DNA from: Methanosarcinaceae archaeon
GTDB lineage: Archaea > Halobacteriota > Methanosarcinia > Methanosarcinales > Methanosarcinaceae
Direction of reading: 5' to 3'
DNA length: 37,316 nucleotides
Assembly (NCBI GenBank): GCA_020055655.1
Contig: JAIPUR010000026.1
Location: 1 to 37,316 of the forward strand
Both the position numbers and the translations under genes were made by a program. The notes beneath the pieces were generated by a model. It was not told the DNA's origin. It saw only the letters and a list, made by a program, of their open reading frames with translations, and did not search any database. Below are positions 7,255-16,353 of the stretch, in pieces (positions within the stretch are counted from its first letter, which is position 1; each line of letters begins with the position of its first letter).

Positions 7255-9240
7255 ATGGAAAACGGAGTAATATTTGGCATTGACATTGCAAAGGGTTCTT
7301 CCAGAGCCCGCGAGCTGCCAAAATATGCTCTTTCTATTTTACGTGATGGTCAAATAACGCATCACAGTATGCTTCGAAGGCATAAGATACTGAGAATGGT
7401 GAAAAGGGAACACCCTGTATACATTGCTGTGGACAATATCTTTGAACTCGCTGCAAACAAAAAAGAGCTAATTCAATTTCTTGAAAAACTTCCTGCTGAT
7501 ACTAAACTGGTGCAGGTCACCGGAGGTGTCCGTCAGAGGCCGCTTCTTCGTCTTGCACAGGAACATGGCCTGAGCATGGATCCTTTAGATCCAAATGAAG
7601 AGGCCGAAGCATGTGCCATACTTGCAAGCTTTGGAGTTGGTTGTGAGGTCTCGCTCTTTGAGGATGTTACACGCATAAAGGCAAGTAGGGCACGTTCTCT
7701 TGGAAGGGGTGGCTGGAGTCAGAATCGCTATCGTAGAAAAGTACATGGTGCTGTCAGGGAAAAAAGCAGAGAAATAGAACATTTACTGCGTGATTTTTCA
7801 AAGGAAACTGGTTTTAGTTTTGATAGTAAAGTCACTGAAGGTTTTGGTGGTTATGTTCGGGCTGAATACACCGTTTATGCCAGAAGAGGTCTTGTTCCCA
7901 TAAAGCCATCTGCAAATGCTGATGTGCAGGTTACTGTGAAGAGTGTTCAAAGAGATAAAATAAAATACATACCCTTGAAGAAAACAGGTCGTAGGTACAC
8001 AATTGTGGGTATTGACCCCGGTACTACAGTGGGAATTGCAATTCTTTCACTTGATGGGGATCTGTTATTATCAAAAAGTTCTCGGGGAATATCTCATGAT
8101 GAAGTTGTACGGCTCATCGCAGAATATGGTAAACCGGCTGTTGTGGCAACTGATGTTCATCCCACACCTGCTGCCGTTGAAAAGATACGCCGAAGCTTTA
8201 ATGCTGTAATAGGTACTCCGGGTGGGGAGATAAGGTCGGAGGATAAGATCGCGCTGGCACGTCGGTTTGGTTATTCCAATGACCATGAGCGTGATTCACT
8301 GGCAGCTGCGCTGACAACTTATCGATATTATGGCAACATATTCACAAGAGTGGAGAAAAAGGCTCCAAAATATCTTGACATTGATAAAATAAAGTTTTAT
8401 GTTATCAATGGTGATTCCATCGATGAGGCCATAGGCAAGGTATCCTCAGCTTCACACATGAAAAAACATATCAAGAAAACTGTTAAGAAAGAAGTGAATA
8501 CTGGGGATGATGTGGACTTTGGTGGGCAGCTAAACAAACTCAGAAATGAATTGCAGTTCAAAAATTCCCAGATAAAAAAACTTCAGGAATATGTTTCTGA
8601 ACTAAAATCCGAATCCCGGAAAAAAGATGATAGCATAGGAAAACTCGAAGCTAAAATAAAGAAAATAAAGTCATCTGTTTTTGGAGACATTAAAAAGGAC
8701 AAAGAGATACATATAAGGGATAAGGAAATTGAAAGATTGCGCAAGGAGCTTCGAAGGTCCAGAAAATCCCTTCAGAAACAACGCTCACAAAATAAACGTC
8801 TTAAACAGATCCATAAGAAGGAATTGAAAGGCGAAGGCCTGCCTGTGAAGATAATTTCCTCATTTGCAAGAAGTGCTATCCAGCATACGAATGATATATA
8901 TGGAATTAAAAAAGGTGATGTGATCTATCTCGAGGATTCCAGTGGTGGTGGTCCAATTACAGCTTCCATGCTTGTAGATTTTGGCACAAGAGCTGTAATC
9001 ATTCGTGATGAAATGCCCCATGCTGCTCTGGAATCATTTAACGATGCCAAAATTCCGGTTCTCAGATTCTTAGAGATCCAGAGGCAAGGAGATTTTGCTA
9101 TTGTTTCACCTGAACGACTGGATGAGGAAATAGCAAAATGGAATACTGAAAATGAAAAACGCCTCAAAGAAAAAGAACATGATCAATTCAAGAATATCCT
9201 TGATGAATATAGAAGTGAACGCAGAAGAGGACTGGTATGA
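7255..9240 (+). CDS. DUF460 / COG2433 RNase H-fold protein
   Basis: A 661-residue archaeal protein predicted to be a nuclease or nucleic-acid binder of the RuvC/YqgF superfamily; its role is not established. An N-terminal part (residues ~1-130) opens with a GIDIAKGS motif resembling RNase H-fold proteins. A second RuvC-like core begins near residue 247 with VGIDPGTTVGIA, where D254 is the expected first acidic residue, and HERDSLAAAL supplies a later one. A charged Lys/Glu-rich coiled coil spans about 425-530, and a compact C-terminal domain follows. Its stop overlaps the next start in an ATGA arrangement, implying translational coupling with the MobA-like gene. Confidence 0.9.
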   Translation: MENGVIFGIDIAKGSSRARELPKYALSILRDGQITHHSMLRRHKILRMVKREHPVYIAVDNIFELAANKKELIQFLEKLPADTKLVQVTGGVRQRPLLRLAQEHGLSMDPLDPNEEAEACAILASFGVGCEVSLFEDVTRIKASRARSLGRGGWSQNRYRRKVHGAVREKSREIEHLLRDFSKETGFSFDSKVTEGFGGYVRAEYTVYARRGLVPIKPSANADVQVTVKSVQRDKIKYIPLKKTGRRYTIVGIDPGTTVGIAILSLDGDLLLSKSSRGISHDEVVRLIAEYGKPAVVATDVHPTPAAVEKIRRSFNAVIGTPGGEIRSEDKIALARRFGYSNDHERDSLAAALTTYRYYGNIFTRVEKKAPKYLDIDKIKFYVINGDSIDEAIGKVSSASHMKKHIKKTVKKEVNTGDDVDFGGQLNKLRNELQFKNSQIKKLQEYVSELKSESRKKDDSIGKLEAKIKKIKSSVFGDIKKDKEIHIRDKEIERLRKELRRSRKSLQKQRSQNKRLKQIHKKELKGEGLPVKIISSFARSAIQHTNDIYGIKKGDVIYLEDSSGGGPITASMLVDFGTRAVIIRDEMPHAALESFNDAKIPVLRFLEIQRQGDFAIVSPERLDEEIAKWNTENEKRLKEKEHDQFKNILDEYRSERRRGLV

Positions 9241-9899
9241 TATGCATCAAGAAGACATCTAATTCCAGCGGGATGTATTCTATGACAAGGTCAACGTTAT
9301 TACTGGCAGGTGGTCTTGGTACAAGGCTAAATGGAAAAGAGAAAGCTTTGCTTCCATTTGGTGATGGTGTCCTCATTGAAAATAGCCTGCGAGTTCTCGA
9401 TGATGTATCGGATGAAGTGATCATATCTCTAAGGGATGAATCTCAAATCCAGCATTTATCATCTTATATCAAGGGTCGAAAAGTAGTGTTTGATAGTATA
9501 AGAAATGCTGGTCCACTTGCAGGCATACTCGAAGGTTTCGGGGAAGCCAAGGGTGAATATGTTTTTGTTGTTGCTTGTGATATGCCATTTCTTAATACTG
9601 ATTTTATTAACAGTTTGTTTGAAATGGCAGAGGGTCATGATGCAGTGATCCCGATTGGTCCAAATGGAAAAAAAGAACCTCTACACTCTGTTTATCACCG
9701 CAGATTCCTGCTTCCGTTGATAAAAGAATGCATTGATGCCGGAGATAGATTTGTATTGGCGCCTGTCTTAAAACTTAATGATGTTGTTTATCTAGATAAG
9801 AATGAGAATAAAAGTGAAAGTGGTGAATCGAGGTATTTCACCAATATCAATTACCCGGAAGATATGGATATGCTTAATAATTCTAGAGATGTTCAATAA
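9237..9899 (+). CDS. mobA: MobA-like molybdenum cofactor guanylyltransferase
   Basis: A nucleotidyltransferase that attaches GMP to molybdopterin, giving the guanine dinucleotide cofactor used in methanogens by formylmethanofuran dehydrogenase. The signature LLAGGLGTRLNGKEKALLPFG near the N-terminus is the nucleotide-binding loop, and the VVACDMPFL segment holds the metal-binding Asp. The ORF start overlaps the DUF460 stop (ATGA), with GAGG at 9227-9230. This adds about 15 residues before the conserved core; an internal ATG at 9282 gives the usual MobA N-terminus and may be the real start. MobA versus another NTP-transferase of the same fold (for example CofC-like) cannot be fully settled by eye, but the loop favours MobA. 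Confidence 0.85.
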   Translation: MICIKKTSNSSGMYSMTRSTLLLAGGLGTRLNGKEKALLPFGDGVLIENSLRVLDDVSDEVIISLRDESQIQHLSSYIKGRKVVFDSIRNAGPLAGILEGFGEAKGEYVFVVACDMPFLNTDFINSLFEMAEGHDAVIPIGPNGKKEPLHSVYHRRFLLPLIKECIDAGDRFVLAPVLKLNDVVYLDKNENKSESGESRYFTNINYPEDMDMLNNSRDVQ

Positions 9900-9973
9900 C
9901 TTAAATTATCGTATCATTTGCAGCAAGTATAATAATTGTAACAATTATGTTACTAGTATTAGGAGGGATTAGG

Positions 9974-10492
9974 GTGGATCAAAATATTGTGATAGACGGA
10001 GCAATTGAATCAATTGCAGAGGAATATGATTTTGATATAAGAACTGTAAAAGATGCGATTTCTAATTCGGAGCCGCCTCTGGATCTTATAAAAATGGTCG
10101 ATGAGGGGATATATTGCTTCCGTGGACCAAATGATGACATTCGTTATTGCAATGCATCTATTTGTCTTTCAAACAAAATACTCAGAAATCCCGGGGTTGC
10201 TAGATCACTTCTCCCAATAATATGTGATCGTGTGGATAAATGGGATCATGAGAATATTGAAGTTCTTCTGTCATTGCTAAAGAAAAGCATTTCCATAATG
10301 GAATTGAATCCTGATACATACCCGGGCTTCGATTCATGTGGTATCGATCCTGAGAACTTTCCTACAGAACCAATTCCTGGTGGCTTAGATAAAAATTATA
10401 GAGTATGGGCTATGGACAAAAAAGGAATGTGTTTGGTGGGTGATGAAGCAGACAAGATCATTCATATAAACCAATTAAGAAAAAATTCTTAA
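9974..10492 (+). CDS. Hypothetical protein, soluble, unrecognised
   Basis: A 172-residue acidic protein with no family I recognise. The GTG at 9974 is chosen over the ATG at 9947 because a strong AGGAGGG (9961-9967) lies six bases before it; the upstream ATG would place this site inside the gene. Cysteines occur at a CNASICLS stretch, in a later PIICDRV segment, near FDSCGID and in KKGMCLVG. There is no membrane helix or signal peptide. The segment around LLPIICDRVDKWDHENIEV looks helical. It lies between the MobA-like gene and a TPR gene on the same strand. Confidence 0.75.
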   Translation: MDQNIVIDGAIESIAEEYDFDIRTVKDAISNSEPPLDLIKMVDEGIYCFRGPNDDIRYCNASICLSNKILRNPGVARSLLPIICDRVDKWDHENIEVLLSLLKKSISIMELNPDTYPGFDSCGIDPENFPTEPIPGGLDKNYRVWAMDKKGMCLVGDEADKIIHINQLRKNS

Positions 10493-10637
10493 TGATATAC
10501 TTTGTATGGCTTGCAAACTCTCGATAAGTTAATAAGAGGTTAACAGCATTACATGAAGTTTAATAGATTATGCTAAAATTTGATTTCCCTATAACTTGTT
10601 GATATTTCTTGTCTAAGTCTCGGAGGTAGTAGGCGAG

Positions 10638-11255
10638 GTGGAAAACGGAACTCCTGAATACTGGTTTAAAATGGCATTTGATGCTGAGGATCCGGAAGAT
10701 AAATTAGAGTACTTTACACTAATATTGGAATCTGAATCCATGGACTCCGAGCTTTGGAATGATGATGCTATTGCACTTGTTTGGAACAACAAAGGGATAG
10801 CTTATACTTTTTTAGGTATGTATCAGGAATCCATATTTTGTTTTGAGAGATCATTGAGCCTGAATGCCAATGATCAGGATGTTCTTCACAATTTAGGTAC
10901 CGTGCTTCATATTGTGGGCAGAGATGCAGAGGCGATTGGTTACTATGATAATATACTTACCAAAGATCCTGATAATGATAATGCATGGATCAACAAAGGC
11001 GATCTACTTGAGCTTATGGGTAATCACAATGAAGCAATAGCATGTTACAGCAAGGCTCATAAAGATATTGAACTCGATAATAAATTTGCGATCTTATGGA
11101 ACAAAAAAGGAATGTCCTATTTTAAACTTGGGCGTTATAATGAAGCTATAAACTGTTTTTCACGTGTTCTGAATATAGATCCTGAACATAATGATGCTAT
11201 CGAGAATATGAAAGAAGCATTATCTCATACTAAAAAACTGAATGGAAGTATTTAA
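10638..11255 (+). CDS. Tetratricopeptide-repeat protein
   Basis: A 205-residue protein composed almost entirely of TPR units, the 34-residue helix-turn-helix repeats used as protein-binding scaffolds. Repeats are visible at about residues 48-81 (WNNKGIAYTFLGMYQESI), 82-115 (LHNLGTVLHIVGRDAEAI), 116-150 (WINKGDLLELMGNHNEAI) and 155-188 (WNKKGMSYFKLGRYNEAI), each with the typical W/G/Y/A pattern. The GTG start at 10638 is preceded by GGAGGT at 10622-10627. No catalytic domain and no membrane segment are present. Such genes are numerous in Methanosarcinales and the partner is not predictable from sequence. Confidence 0.92.
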   Translation: MENGTPEYWFKMAFDAEDPEDKLEYFTLILESESMDSELWNDDAIALVWNNKGIAYTFLGMYQESIFCFERSLSLNANDQDVLHNLGTVLHIVGRDAEAIGYYDNILTKDPDNDNAWINKGDLLELMGNHNEAIACYSKAHKDIELDNKFAILWNKKGMSYFKLGRYNEAINCFSRVLNIDPEHNDAIENMKEALSHTKKLNGSI

Positions 11256-11289
11256 TCAGATTCTATTTATGGCTATTTCTAAATAATTA

Positions 11290-12528
11290 TCAAACAGTTA
11301 TTCTTTCTCCAAGCTTTGGTGCATGTGCATTAACACCGATCTCATCACTGATCCATTGTGCAAAGCTTTCCGAGTCCTCTCCGTGCATGGTAAACACGTT
11401 CTCTGTTCCATTGTCACAGAACTCTTTTACAATGGATTTCAGTTCTCTGTCACCACAATGGGCTGAAAAATCATATTGTTCGACTTTTATGTTAAGGTGC
11501 TGTAGCATTCCATCATTCTCAATAACGCCTGTATCAAGAGCCATTCTTCCATTTGTTCCCTCAACCTGATATCCGGTAATCATTATTTTTGATTTTGCAT
11601 CTTTGTAGAGCTTTTTAAGGTAATACATTACAGGTCCGCCGTTAAGCATTCCTGCTGTTGTTATTATTACTGAAGATTCGAGTCTTATTTTATCACGCTT
11701 TCTTCCATTTACCATTCTTGCATTATCAAAAGCTTTTTTCAGGTGTGTTGGGTTTCGAAGATAATTTGGATGCTTATCCATTATTTTGTATGCAGCAACT
11801 CCCATCCCATCGACATGTGCGCTGATGCCATGTGCATCCAGAAGCATAAGCATTTCCTGCGTTCTTCCAATTGCAAATGCAGGGATAATGACGTTGCCAC
11901 CAATGTTGAGTGTATCTTCTAAAGAATCGATAAACGCTGATTCCATTTCTTTCCGGGGAAGATGGTCCTCGTTGAAATAAGTGCTTTCAATAATAAGCGT
12001 ATCAGCTTTAGGAAATTTGCTAGCACCAGATACCAATCGGGTGTCAATGGTATTGATGTCACCTGTATAGAATAAGCTCTTTCCATCTTTCCCTTCAACA
12101 TGAATACCGGAGGCACCTGGTATGTGTCCTGCATCAAAGAACTCAACGTTATAACCATGGGTTTTGAATTTAACCCCGGTATCTATAAGTTTTGTATTTT
12201 CCATGAACCTTGTAAGGTCCGTGCTGTCGTAGGCAGCTGCCTCACCTTTTATCTTCGCGATCTTGAGTGTGTCTTTTGCAAGCATTGATACAAGATCGAA
12301 AGTTGGCGCTGTCATGAATATATCAGGCTCAAGGTCCATGAGGCTTGGAACTGCGCCGGAGTGATCCAGATGGGCATGGGATACAAGTACAACTTCAGGT
12401 CTCGCACCATTTACAGGATACTCAAAAACCTCTCCAGGTTTCATGCCGTAATCCATCATGATCTTCTCATCGATCAGGACGGCTGAGCGTCCTACTTCCC
12501 TGCATGCTCCATTGAATTTCAGATCCAT
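11290..12528 (-). CDS. Beta-CASP metallo-beta-lactamase ribonuclease, aCPSF2-type
   Basis: An archaeal RNA-processing nuclease of the CPSF73-like beta-CASP family without N-terminal KH domains, which points to aCPSF2 rather than aCPSF1. Zinc ligands are visible: HAHLDH at residues 51-56, the AGHIPGAS histidine, GDI with the bridging Asp, and the beta-CASP motifs ending in YDFSAHCGD plus a C-terminal MHGE histidine. The length of 412 residues is typical. It begins 25 bases after the stop of topoisomerase I on the same strand, so the two are probably co-transcribed. Its substrate, RNA end processing or decay, is family knowledge and not shown here. Confidence 0.93.
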   Translation of the reverse strand: MDLKFNGACREVGRSAVLIDEKIMMDYGMKPGEVFEYPVNGARPEVVLVSHAHLDHSGAVPSLMDLEPDIFMTAPTFDLVSMLAKDTLKIAKIKGEAAAYDSTDLTRFMENTKLIDTGVKFKTHGYNVEFFDAGHIPGASGIHVEGKDGKSLFYTGDINTIDTRLVSGASKFPKADTLIIESTYFNEDHLPRKEMESAFIDSLEDTLNIGGNVIIPAFAIGRTQEMLMLLDAHGISAHVDGMGVAAYKIMDKHPNYLRNPTHLKKAFDNARMVNGRKRDKIRLESSVIITTAGMLNGGPVMYYLKKLYKDAKSKIMITGYQVEGTNGRMALDTGVIENDGMLQHLNIKVEQYDFSAHCGDRELKSIVKEFCDNGTENVFTMHGEDSESFAQWISDEIGVNAHAPKLGERITV

Positions 12529-12553
12529 TGACTACACCCCAAAAAATCACTAT

Positions 12554-14776
12554 CTAAGCAATAGTATCCTGCCAACCTTTGATTTTCTTTACAGAAATAC
12601 TTGTGGTCTTTGAAAGTTCAAATGCATCAACCTCTATCAATTCATCCACAGTTTTGATTCCAGCTTCAACAAGTTTTTCAGCAGTTACTTTTCCTATGCC
12701 GGCAATATCAGTAATATGTTTTGGTTTGACCTTATCAATGTTTTTCTTTTCTTCTTCCTGGGTCTTTTTCCACTCTTCAAAATTACATTGTGGGCATCCA
12801 AGGTTCCAGGGACGTTTTCCTGAGTTTATAATGCGTATGTGATAAAGTCCGTGATCTTCACATACTTTGTCGGTAACTATTATTTGTCCACTTCTAGGTA
12901 AAGGTAAGGCAAAATTACAATCCGGATATCCGTCGCAACCAATGAATCGTGAACCTCTTTTTGATCTCATTACCATCAATTTAGATCGGCAGCTTGAACA
13001 AGTTCCTATTATCTTATCCTCTCTTAGACCAGCACGTAATGATTCTGTAATATGCTCTCTGTTCTTCTCAAGGTCTGCAAACATAGAGTCAAGCATTTCT
13101 CTTGATTCATTCAGGACTTCCTCTTCAGGTATCTCACCCTCTGCTATTCTGTCCATATCAGCTTCAAGCTTGCTGGTCATTTCAGGCCTGGATATCGTGG
13201 GTGCAAACTTTTCAAGTGCTTCTACAACAGCATAGGATGTCTTGGTAGGCTGCAATGGGTTTCCATAAACATATGCCCTTGAGTATAGTTTACTGATGAT
13301 CTCATGTCTGGTAGCCTTTGTACCAAGTCCCATCTCTTCCATAATGCGGATAAGTCTTCCCTGTCCATATCTTCCAGGAGGTTGTGTTTCTTTTGCACGT
13401 ACTTCTTTTTCAATAATGTTGAGGACATCTTCTTCCTCTAGCTTAGGTAACAATCTGTCTTCAGGAGCATTGTATGGATAATACCATCTCCATCCTGGCT
13501 CAATAAGCCTTGCACCATTTGCCTTGAACTCTTCTTCACTAATGTCAAATTTTGCACGTATTGTTTCCCATTCTGCAGGGTCAGCAAACGTTGCAAAGAA
13601 ACGCCTGACAACAAGCTCGTAGAGTTTCCATTCCTGTTCGTTAAGCTCTGATTTCTTTGCAAGTGATGCAGGGAAAATAGGTGGGTGATCGGTTGTTTCT
13701 TTTTTACCTTTTGTTGGTATAAGCTCTTTTTTGGCTAACAACTTTTCAGCATATTGTTTGAAAGTCCCTGTCTTGAATATCTCGATCTGGGCTCGAAGAT
13801 CAATGCTATCAGGATAAACTGTATTATCGGTCCTTGGGTATGAAATAAAACCGTTGGTATAAAGTGATTCAGCAATTCTCATTGCATTTGCAGCAGTAAA
13901 ACCAATTGAACTGGCTGCACCAATAAATTCAGTTGTATTGAATGGAGTTGGTGTTTTATCTGTCTTGGTTGATGTTTTAATGCTGGATACTATGGCAGTA
14001 TCTCCCATCTTTGCAAGAATTGCATCAATTTCATCCTTGTCCCAGAATCTCTTTGTTTTGTGGTCTACCTGGAACTCTTCATTAGCTTTTGTTTTGAGAA
14101 TAGCTGAAAGTTCCCAGTAAGGTTCCGGCACAAATGCGTCTCTTTCCTTTTCACGCTCTACAATGAGTGCAAGGGTTGGAGATTGTACTCTTCCTACGGA
14201 AAGGAACATCTTCCCAAGCCTTCCGGCTGAAGTTGAGATAAAACGTGTGAGTGATGCACCCCATACAAGATCGATAACCTGTCTTGAATGTCCTGCATCA
14301 GCAAGGTTAAAATCTATATTGGTTGGATCTGAGAATGCTTCATTAATAGCTTTTGGAGTAATTGCACTGTAATGTACTCGCTCAAACTCTATATTTGGAT
14401 TCAACTCTTTTAGTATATCGAGGGCTTCAACACCAATGAGTTCTCCTTCCCTGTCGTAGTCAGTGGCAATTGTTACTTTTGTAGCCTGCTTCCCTAATTT
14501 TTTAAGTGCTGCCACAATTTTTACCTGAGTGGAAGCAGTTATTATTTCAGCATCCACAAGTTCTCTAGCTTCCACTTTTTGCCAGTTGTTGTATGCTTTT
14601 GGAAAATCAAGCTTAACAATGTGTCCACTAAGTCCAATGAATATCTGCTTATCATCATCAGCCCCTATCTCGTAGGTGTCAACTCCACTAACCCTTACCT
14701 GTTTTGGTTTATTTGGAGCCAGAATATGTGCTATCCTTTTTGCTGCAATGTGTTTCTCTGCTATGATGAGATGCAT
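12554..14776 (-). CDS. topA: DNA topoisomerase I (type IA)
   Basis: Relaxes negative supercoils by single-strand passage through a transient 5'-phosphotyrosine link. The Toprim domain starts at the N-terminus (LIIAEKHIAAKRIA) and holds the acidic DYDREGE motif. The active-site tyrosine is Y313 in FISYPRTDN. The C-terminus carries two zinc-ribbon segments (CSSC...CDGYPDC and CEDH...CPQC) followed by a helix-hairpin-helix domain (AGIGKVTAEKLVEAGI), a common archaeal arrangement. The ATG at 14776 is preferred because GGAGAT lies three bases upstream; an in-frame TTG at 14797 would overlap it. The aCPSF2-type nuclease gene follows on the same strand. Confidence 0.95.
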   Translation of the reverse strand: MHLIIAEKHIAAKRIAHILAPNKPKQVRVSGVDTYEIGADDDKQIFIGLSGHIVKLDFPKAYNNWQKVEARELVDAEIITASTQVKIVAALKKLGKQATKVTIATDYDREGELIGVEALDILKELNPNIEFERVHYSAITPKAINEAFSDPTNIDFNLADAGHSRQVIDLVWGASLTRFISTSAGRLGKMFLSVGRVQSPTLALIVEREKERDAFVPEPYWELSAILKTKANEEFQVDHKTKRFWDKDEIDAILAKMGDTAIVSSIKTSTKTDKTPTPFNTTEFIGAASSIGFTAANAMRIAESLYTNGFISYPRTDNTVYPDSIDLRAQIEIFKTGTFKQYAEKLLAKKELIPTKGKKETTDHPPIFPASLAKKSELNEQEWKLYELVVRRFFATFADPAEWETIRAKFDISEEEFKANGARLIEPGWRWYYPYNAPEDRLLPKLEEEDVLNIIEKEVRAKETQPPGRYGQGRLIRIMEEMGLGTKATRHEIISKLYSRAYVYGNPLQPTKTSYAVVEALEKFAPTISRPEMTSKLEADMDRIAEGEIPEEEVLNESREMLDSMFADLEKNREHITESLRAGLREDKIIGTCSSCRSKLMVMRSKRGSRFIGCDGYPDCNFALPLPRSGQIIVTDKVCEDHGLYHIRIINSGKRPWNLGCPQCNFEEWKKTQEEEKKNIDKVKPKHITDIAGIGKVTAEKLVEAGIKTVDELIEVDAFELSKTTSISVKKIKGWQDTIA

Positions 14777-15147
14777 ATTATCTCCGTATTCCCTCAAATG
14801 AATGATAATTGAAAACCTTATGATATGTAAAATATGATATCCGTAAAAAAATATTTATTTTGATACGATTTACCAGCGTTTTTACCTTAGATGCATTCTG
14901 CTAAATATACCTATCGCAAATGCAAATTTCAAAAATAATGCATATATTAAGTATTAGTGAGGCTGCAGATACGTAAAAAAAGACATGATGTAAATCAGTC
15001 ATTGAAAATAAATATAGTAGATCAAGGTCAAGGTGAATATGATGCATCCTCCTGGCCAGTACCACTTGGCATGGAGGATACATTTCTTCCTTAGCGACTA
15101 ACTCCTCTTTCTATAATTTGATTAAAGCTCATGCATGTACTGTCTGT
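14777..15147. other. Gene-free 370-bp spacer between topA and peroxiredoxin
   Basis: The left part, next to topA, is AT-rich with TATA-like stretches on the minus strand and probably holds the topA promoter. The right part contains one strong inverted repeat (15042-15083). No convincing reading frame is present: a 60-residue minus-strand frame at 14901-15083 has no ribosome-binding site and runs through the inverted repeat. Confidence 0.5.
15042..15083. repeat. Long inverted repeat / candidate RNA hairpin
   Basis: The outer arms ATGCATCCTCC (15042-15052) and GGAGGATACAT (15073-15083) pair over 10 of 11 positions. After a 2x2 internal loop, GCCA (15055-15058) pairs with TGGC (15067-15070) around an eight-base loop. 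It lies 65 bases past the peroxiredoxin stop on the minus strand and is not followed by a T-run, so it is not a standard terminator. It could end or stabilise the peroxiredoxin mRNA, form a small RNA, or be a mobile-element remnant. Confidence 0.5.
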
Positions 15148-15822
15148 TTATGATTGTTTTTTCAGACACATGAACCAGTCGAGACAATACTTCCCTTCTT
15201 CTTCTGTTTCTACTCTTTCCTTTGCGGTTCCACAGGATCCTGGTGGTGGAATGATTACATCGTCTCCAGGTTGCCAGTTTGCTGGAGTTGCAATTTCTTC
15301 AGCATCAGATTTTTGCATGGCAAGAACAATTCTCTTTATTTCATCCATGTTTCTGCCGTTTGAGAGTGGATAGTAGAGTATAGCTCTGACCTTTGCCTTT
15401 GTGTCCATGATGAAAACAGCTCTTACTGCTTGGGTATCAGATGCATTTGGTTGCACCATGCCAAATTTCTTTGCGACATCCATTTTAAGATCGGCAATAA
15501 CAGGAAAATCAATCTCTACATCCTTCATGCCTTTGTACTGGATCTTCTCTTTGATGGTTCGAAGCCATGCAATGTGTGCATAGATACTGTCAATGGAAAG
15601 CCCAATAAGCTCGGTGTTCAATTCCCTGAATTCTTCCTGCATACTTGCAAAGGTCATGAATTCAGTAGTACATACAGGTGTAAAGTCAGCTGGGTGGCTG
15701 AAGAGAACTACCCATTTACCTTTGTAATCCTTTGGGAAATTGATAGGTCCCATTGTAGTCTCTGCTTTGAATGATGGTGCATCATCGCCTATAAGCGGCA
15801 TTGTTACGATTTCTTCTTCCAT
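15148..15822 (-). CDS. Peroxiredoxin, Prx6/archaeal type
   Basis: A thiol peroxidase that reduces hydrogen peroxide and organic peroxides. The peroxidatic cysteine is C51 in the PADFTPVCTTE motif. Further cysteines sit in the C-terminal extension (GSCGTAKE and KYCLDWFMC), as in archaeal Prx6-type enzymes that form an additional disulfide. The ATG at 15822 is chosen because GGAGGAG lies five bases upstream, inside the end of the regulator gene; the longer ORF start would put six extra residues in that overlap. The gene begins two bases after the stop of the Fur/PerR-type regulator, a tight operon implying peroxide- or metal-controlled expression. Confidence 0.95.
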   Translation of the reverse strand: MEEEIVTMPLIGDDAPSFKAETTMGPINFPKDYKGKWVVLFSHPADFTPVCTTEFMTFASMQEEFRELNTELIGLSIDSIYAHIAWLRTIKEKIQYKGMKDVEIDFPVIADLKMDVAKKFGMVQPNASDTQAVRAVFIMDTKAKVRAILYYPLSNGRNMDEIKRIVLAMQKSDAEEIATPANWQPGDDVIIPPPGSCGTAKERVETEEEGKYCLDWFMCLKKQS

Positions 15823-15824
15823 AT

Positions 15825-16217
15825 TTACTCCTCCAGACATTTTCCACAGAATCCATAGAAATTGGTGTCTGTGGCTTCCACTTTAAAATTCTCAATATCT
15901 TCTGCTACTTTTAGTGAATAATCTGTTAGTTCTTCAGATTCATAGTCAGTGATATCTCCACATTCAACACAGATTATGTGGTGGTGTGGTACCAGGTTAC
16001 CTTCAAATCTGGAAACTCCTTTACTATTCACTTCTCTGATCAACCCCTTGTCAGTAAGGAATCTCAGATTCTTGTAAACAGTTGCTTTGCTGATCCTTGT
16101 CAGCTTTACTTTAACTCCTTCATAGACTTCATCAACAGTAGGGTGTCCATCAAAATCCTTGAGGAAATTCAATATCTCTATCCTCTGATTGGTGTATTTG
16201 ATATTTTTAGATTCCAT
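15825..16217 (-). CDS. Fur-family metalloregulator, PerR-like
   Basis: A 130-residue transcriptional repressor of the Fur/PerR family. The N-terminal winged helix contains the recognition region SKATVYKNLRFL. The dimerisation/metal domain carries HHHIICVECG and a C-terminal CGKC pair, which together form the structural zinc site of the family (two CxxC motifs). PerR rather than Fur is inferred from co-transcription with a peroxiredoxin. The start at 16217 is preferred because AAGGAAGGGG precedes it; an ATG at 16242-16244 has no such site. A perfect 15-bp palindrome about 75 bases upstream is the likely autoregulatory operator. Confidence 0.92.
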   Translation of the reverse strand: MESKNIKYTNQRIEILNFLKDFDGHPTVDEVYEGVKVKLTRISKATVYKNLRFLTDKGLIREVNSKGVSRFEGNLVPHHHIICVECGDITDYESEELTDYSLKVAEDIENFKVEATDTNFYGFCGKCLEE

Positions 16218-16293
16218 TTTTCCCCTTCCTTTTTGATGCGTCATTGTTTATTCAACATTATCGAGCATAAAGTATATGAGAATCACTACTAGT

Positions 16294-16308
16294 TAATAAT
16301 CATTATTA
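16294..16308. promoter_or_regulatory. Perfect 7-1-7 palindrome, candidate PerR/Fur box
   Basis: TAATAATCATTATTA is a perfect inverted repeat of two seven-base arms around one base, the same architecture and similar sequence as known Per and Fur boxes. It lies in the divergent region between the regulator/peroxiredoxin operon and the rhodanese genes, close to TATA-like sequence for the minus-strand promoter. The 11-base core GTTAATAATCA (16292-16302) is repeated at 16354-16364, nearer the rhodanese promoter. Confidence 0.65.
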
Positions 16309-16353
16309 TTTAAGGTTTATTATTTGTTGATATTTCCCGTCAATTTAATTAGG

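Noticed and set aside
10499-10637. Small RNA or extra gene between the unknown protein and the TPR gene
   Set aside because: Only AT-rich promoter-like sequence, with no convincing frame or hairpin.
12579-14372. Plus-strand frames opposite topA
   Set aside because: They are antisense shadows of a clearly conserved topoisomerase; no start signals or recognisable motifs.
14901-15083. 60-residue minus-strand frame in the topA-peroxiredoxin spacer
   Set aside because: No ribosome-binding site, runs through the inverted repeat, and the composition does not look like protein.
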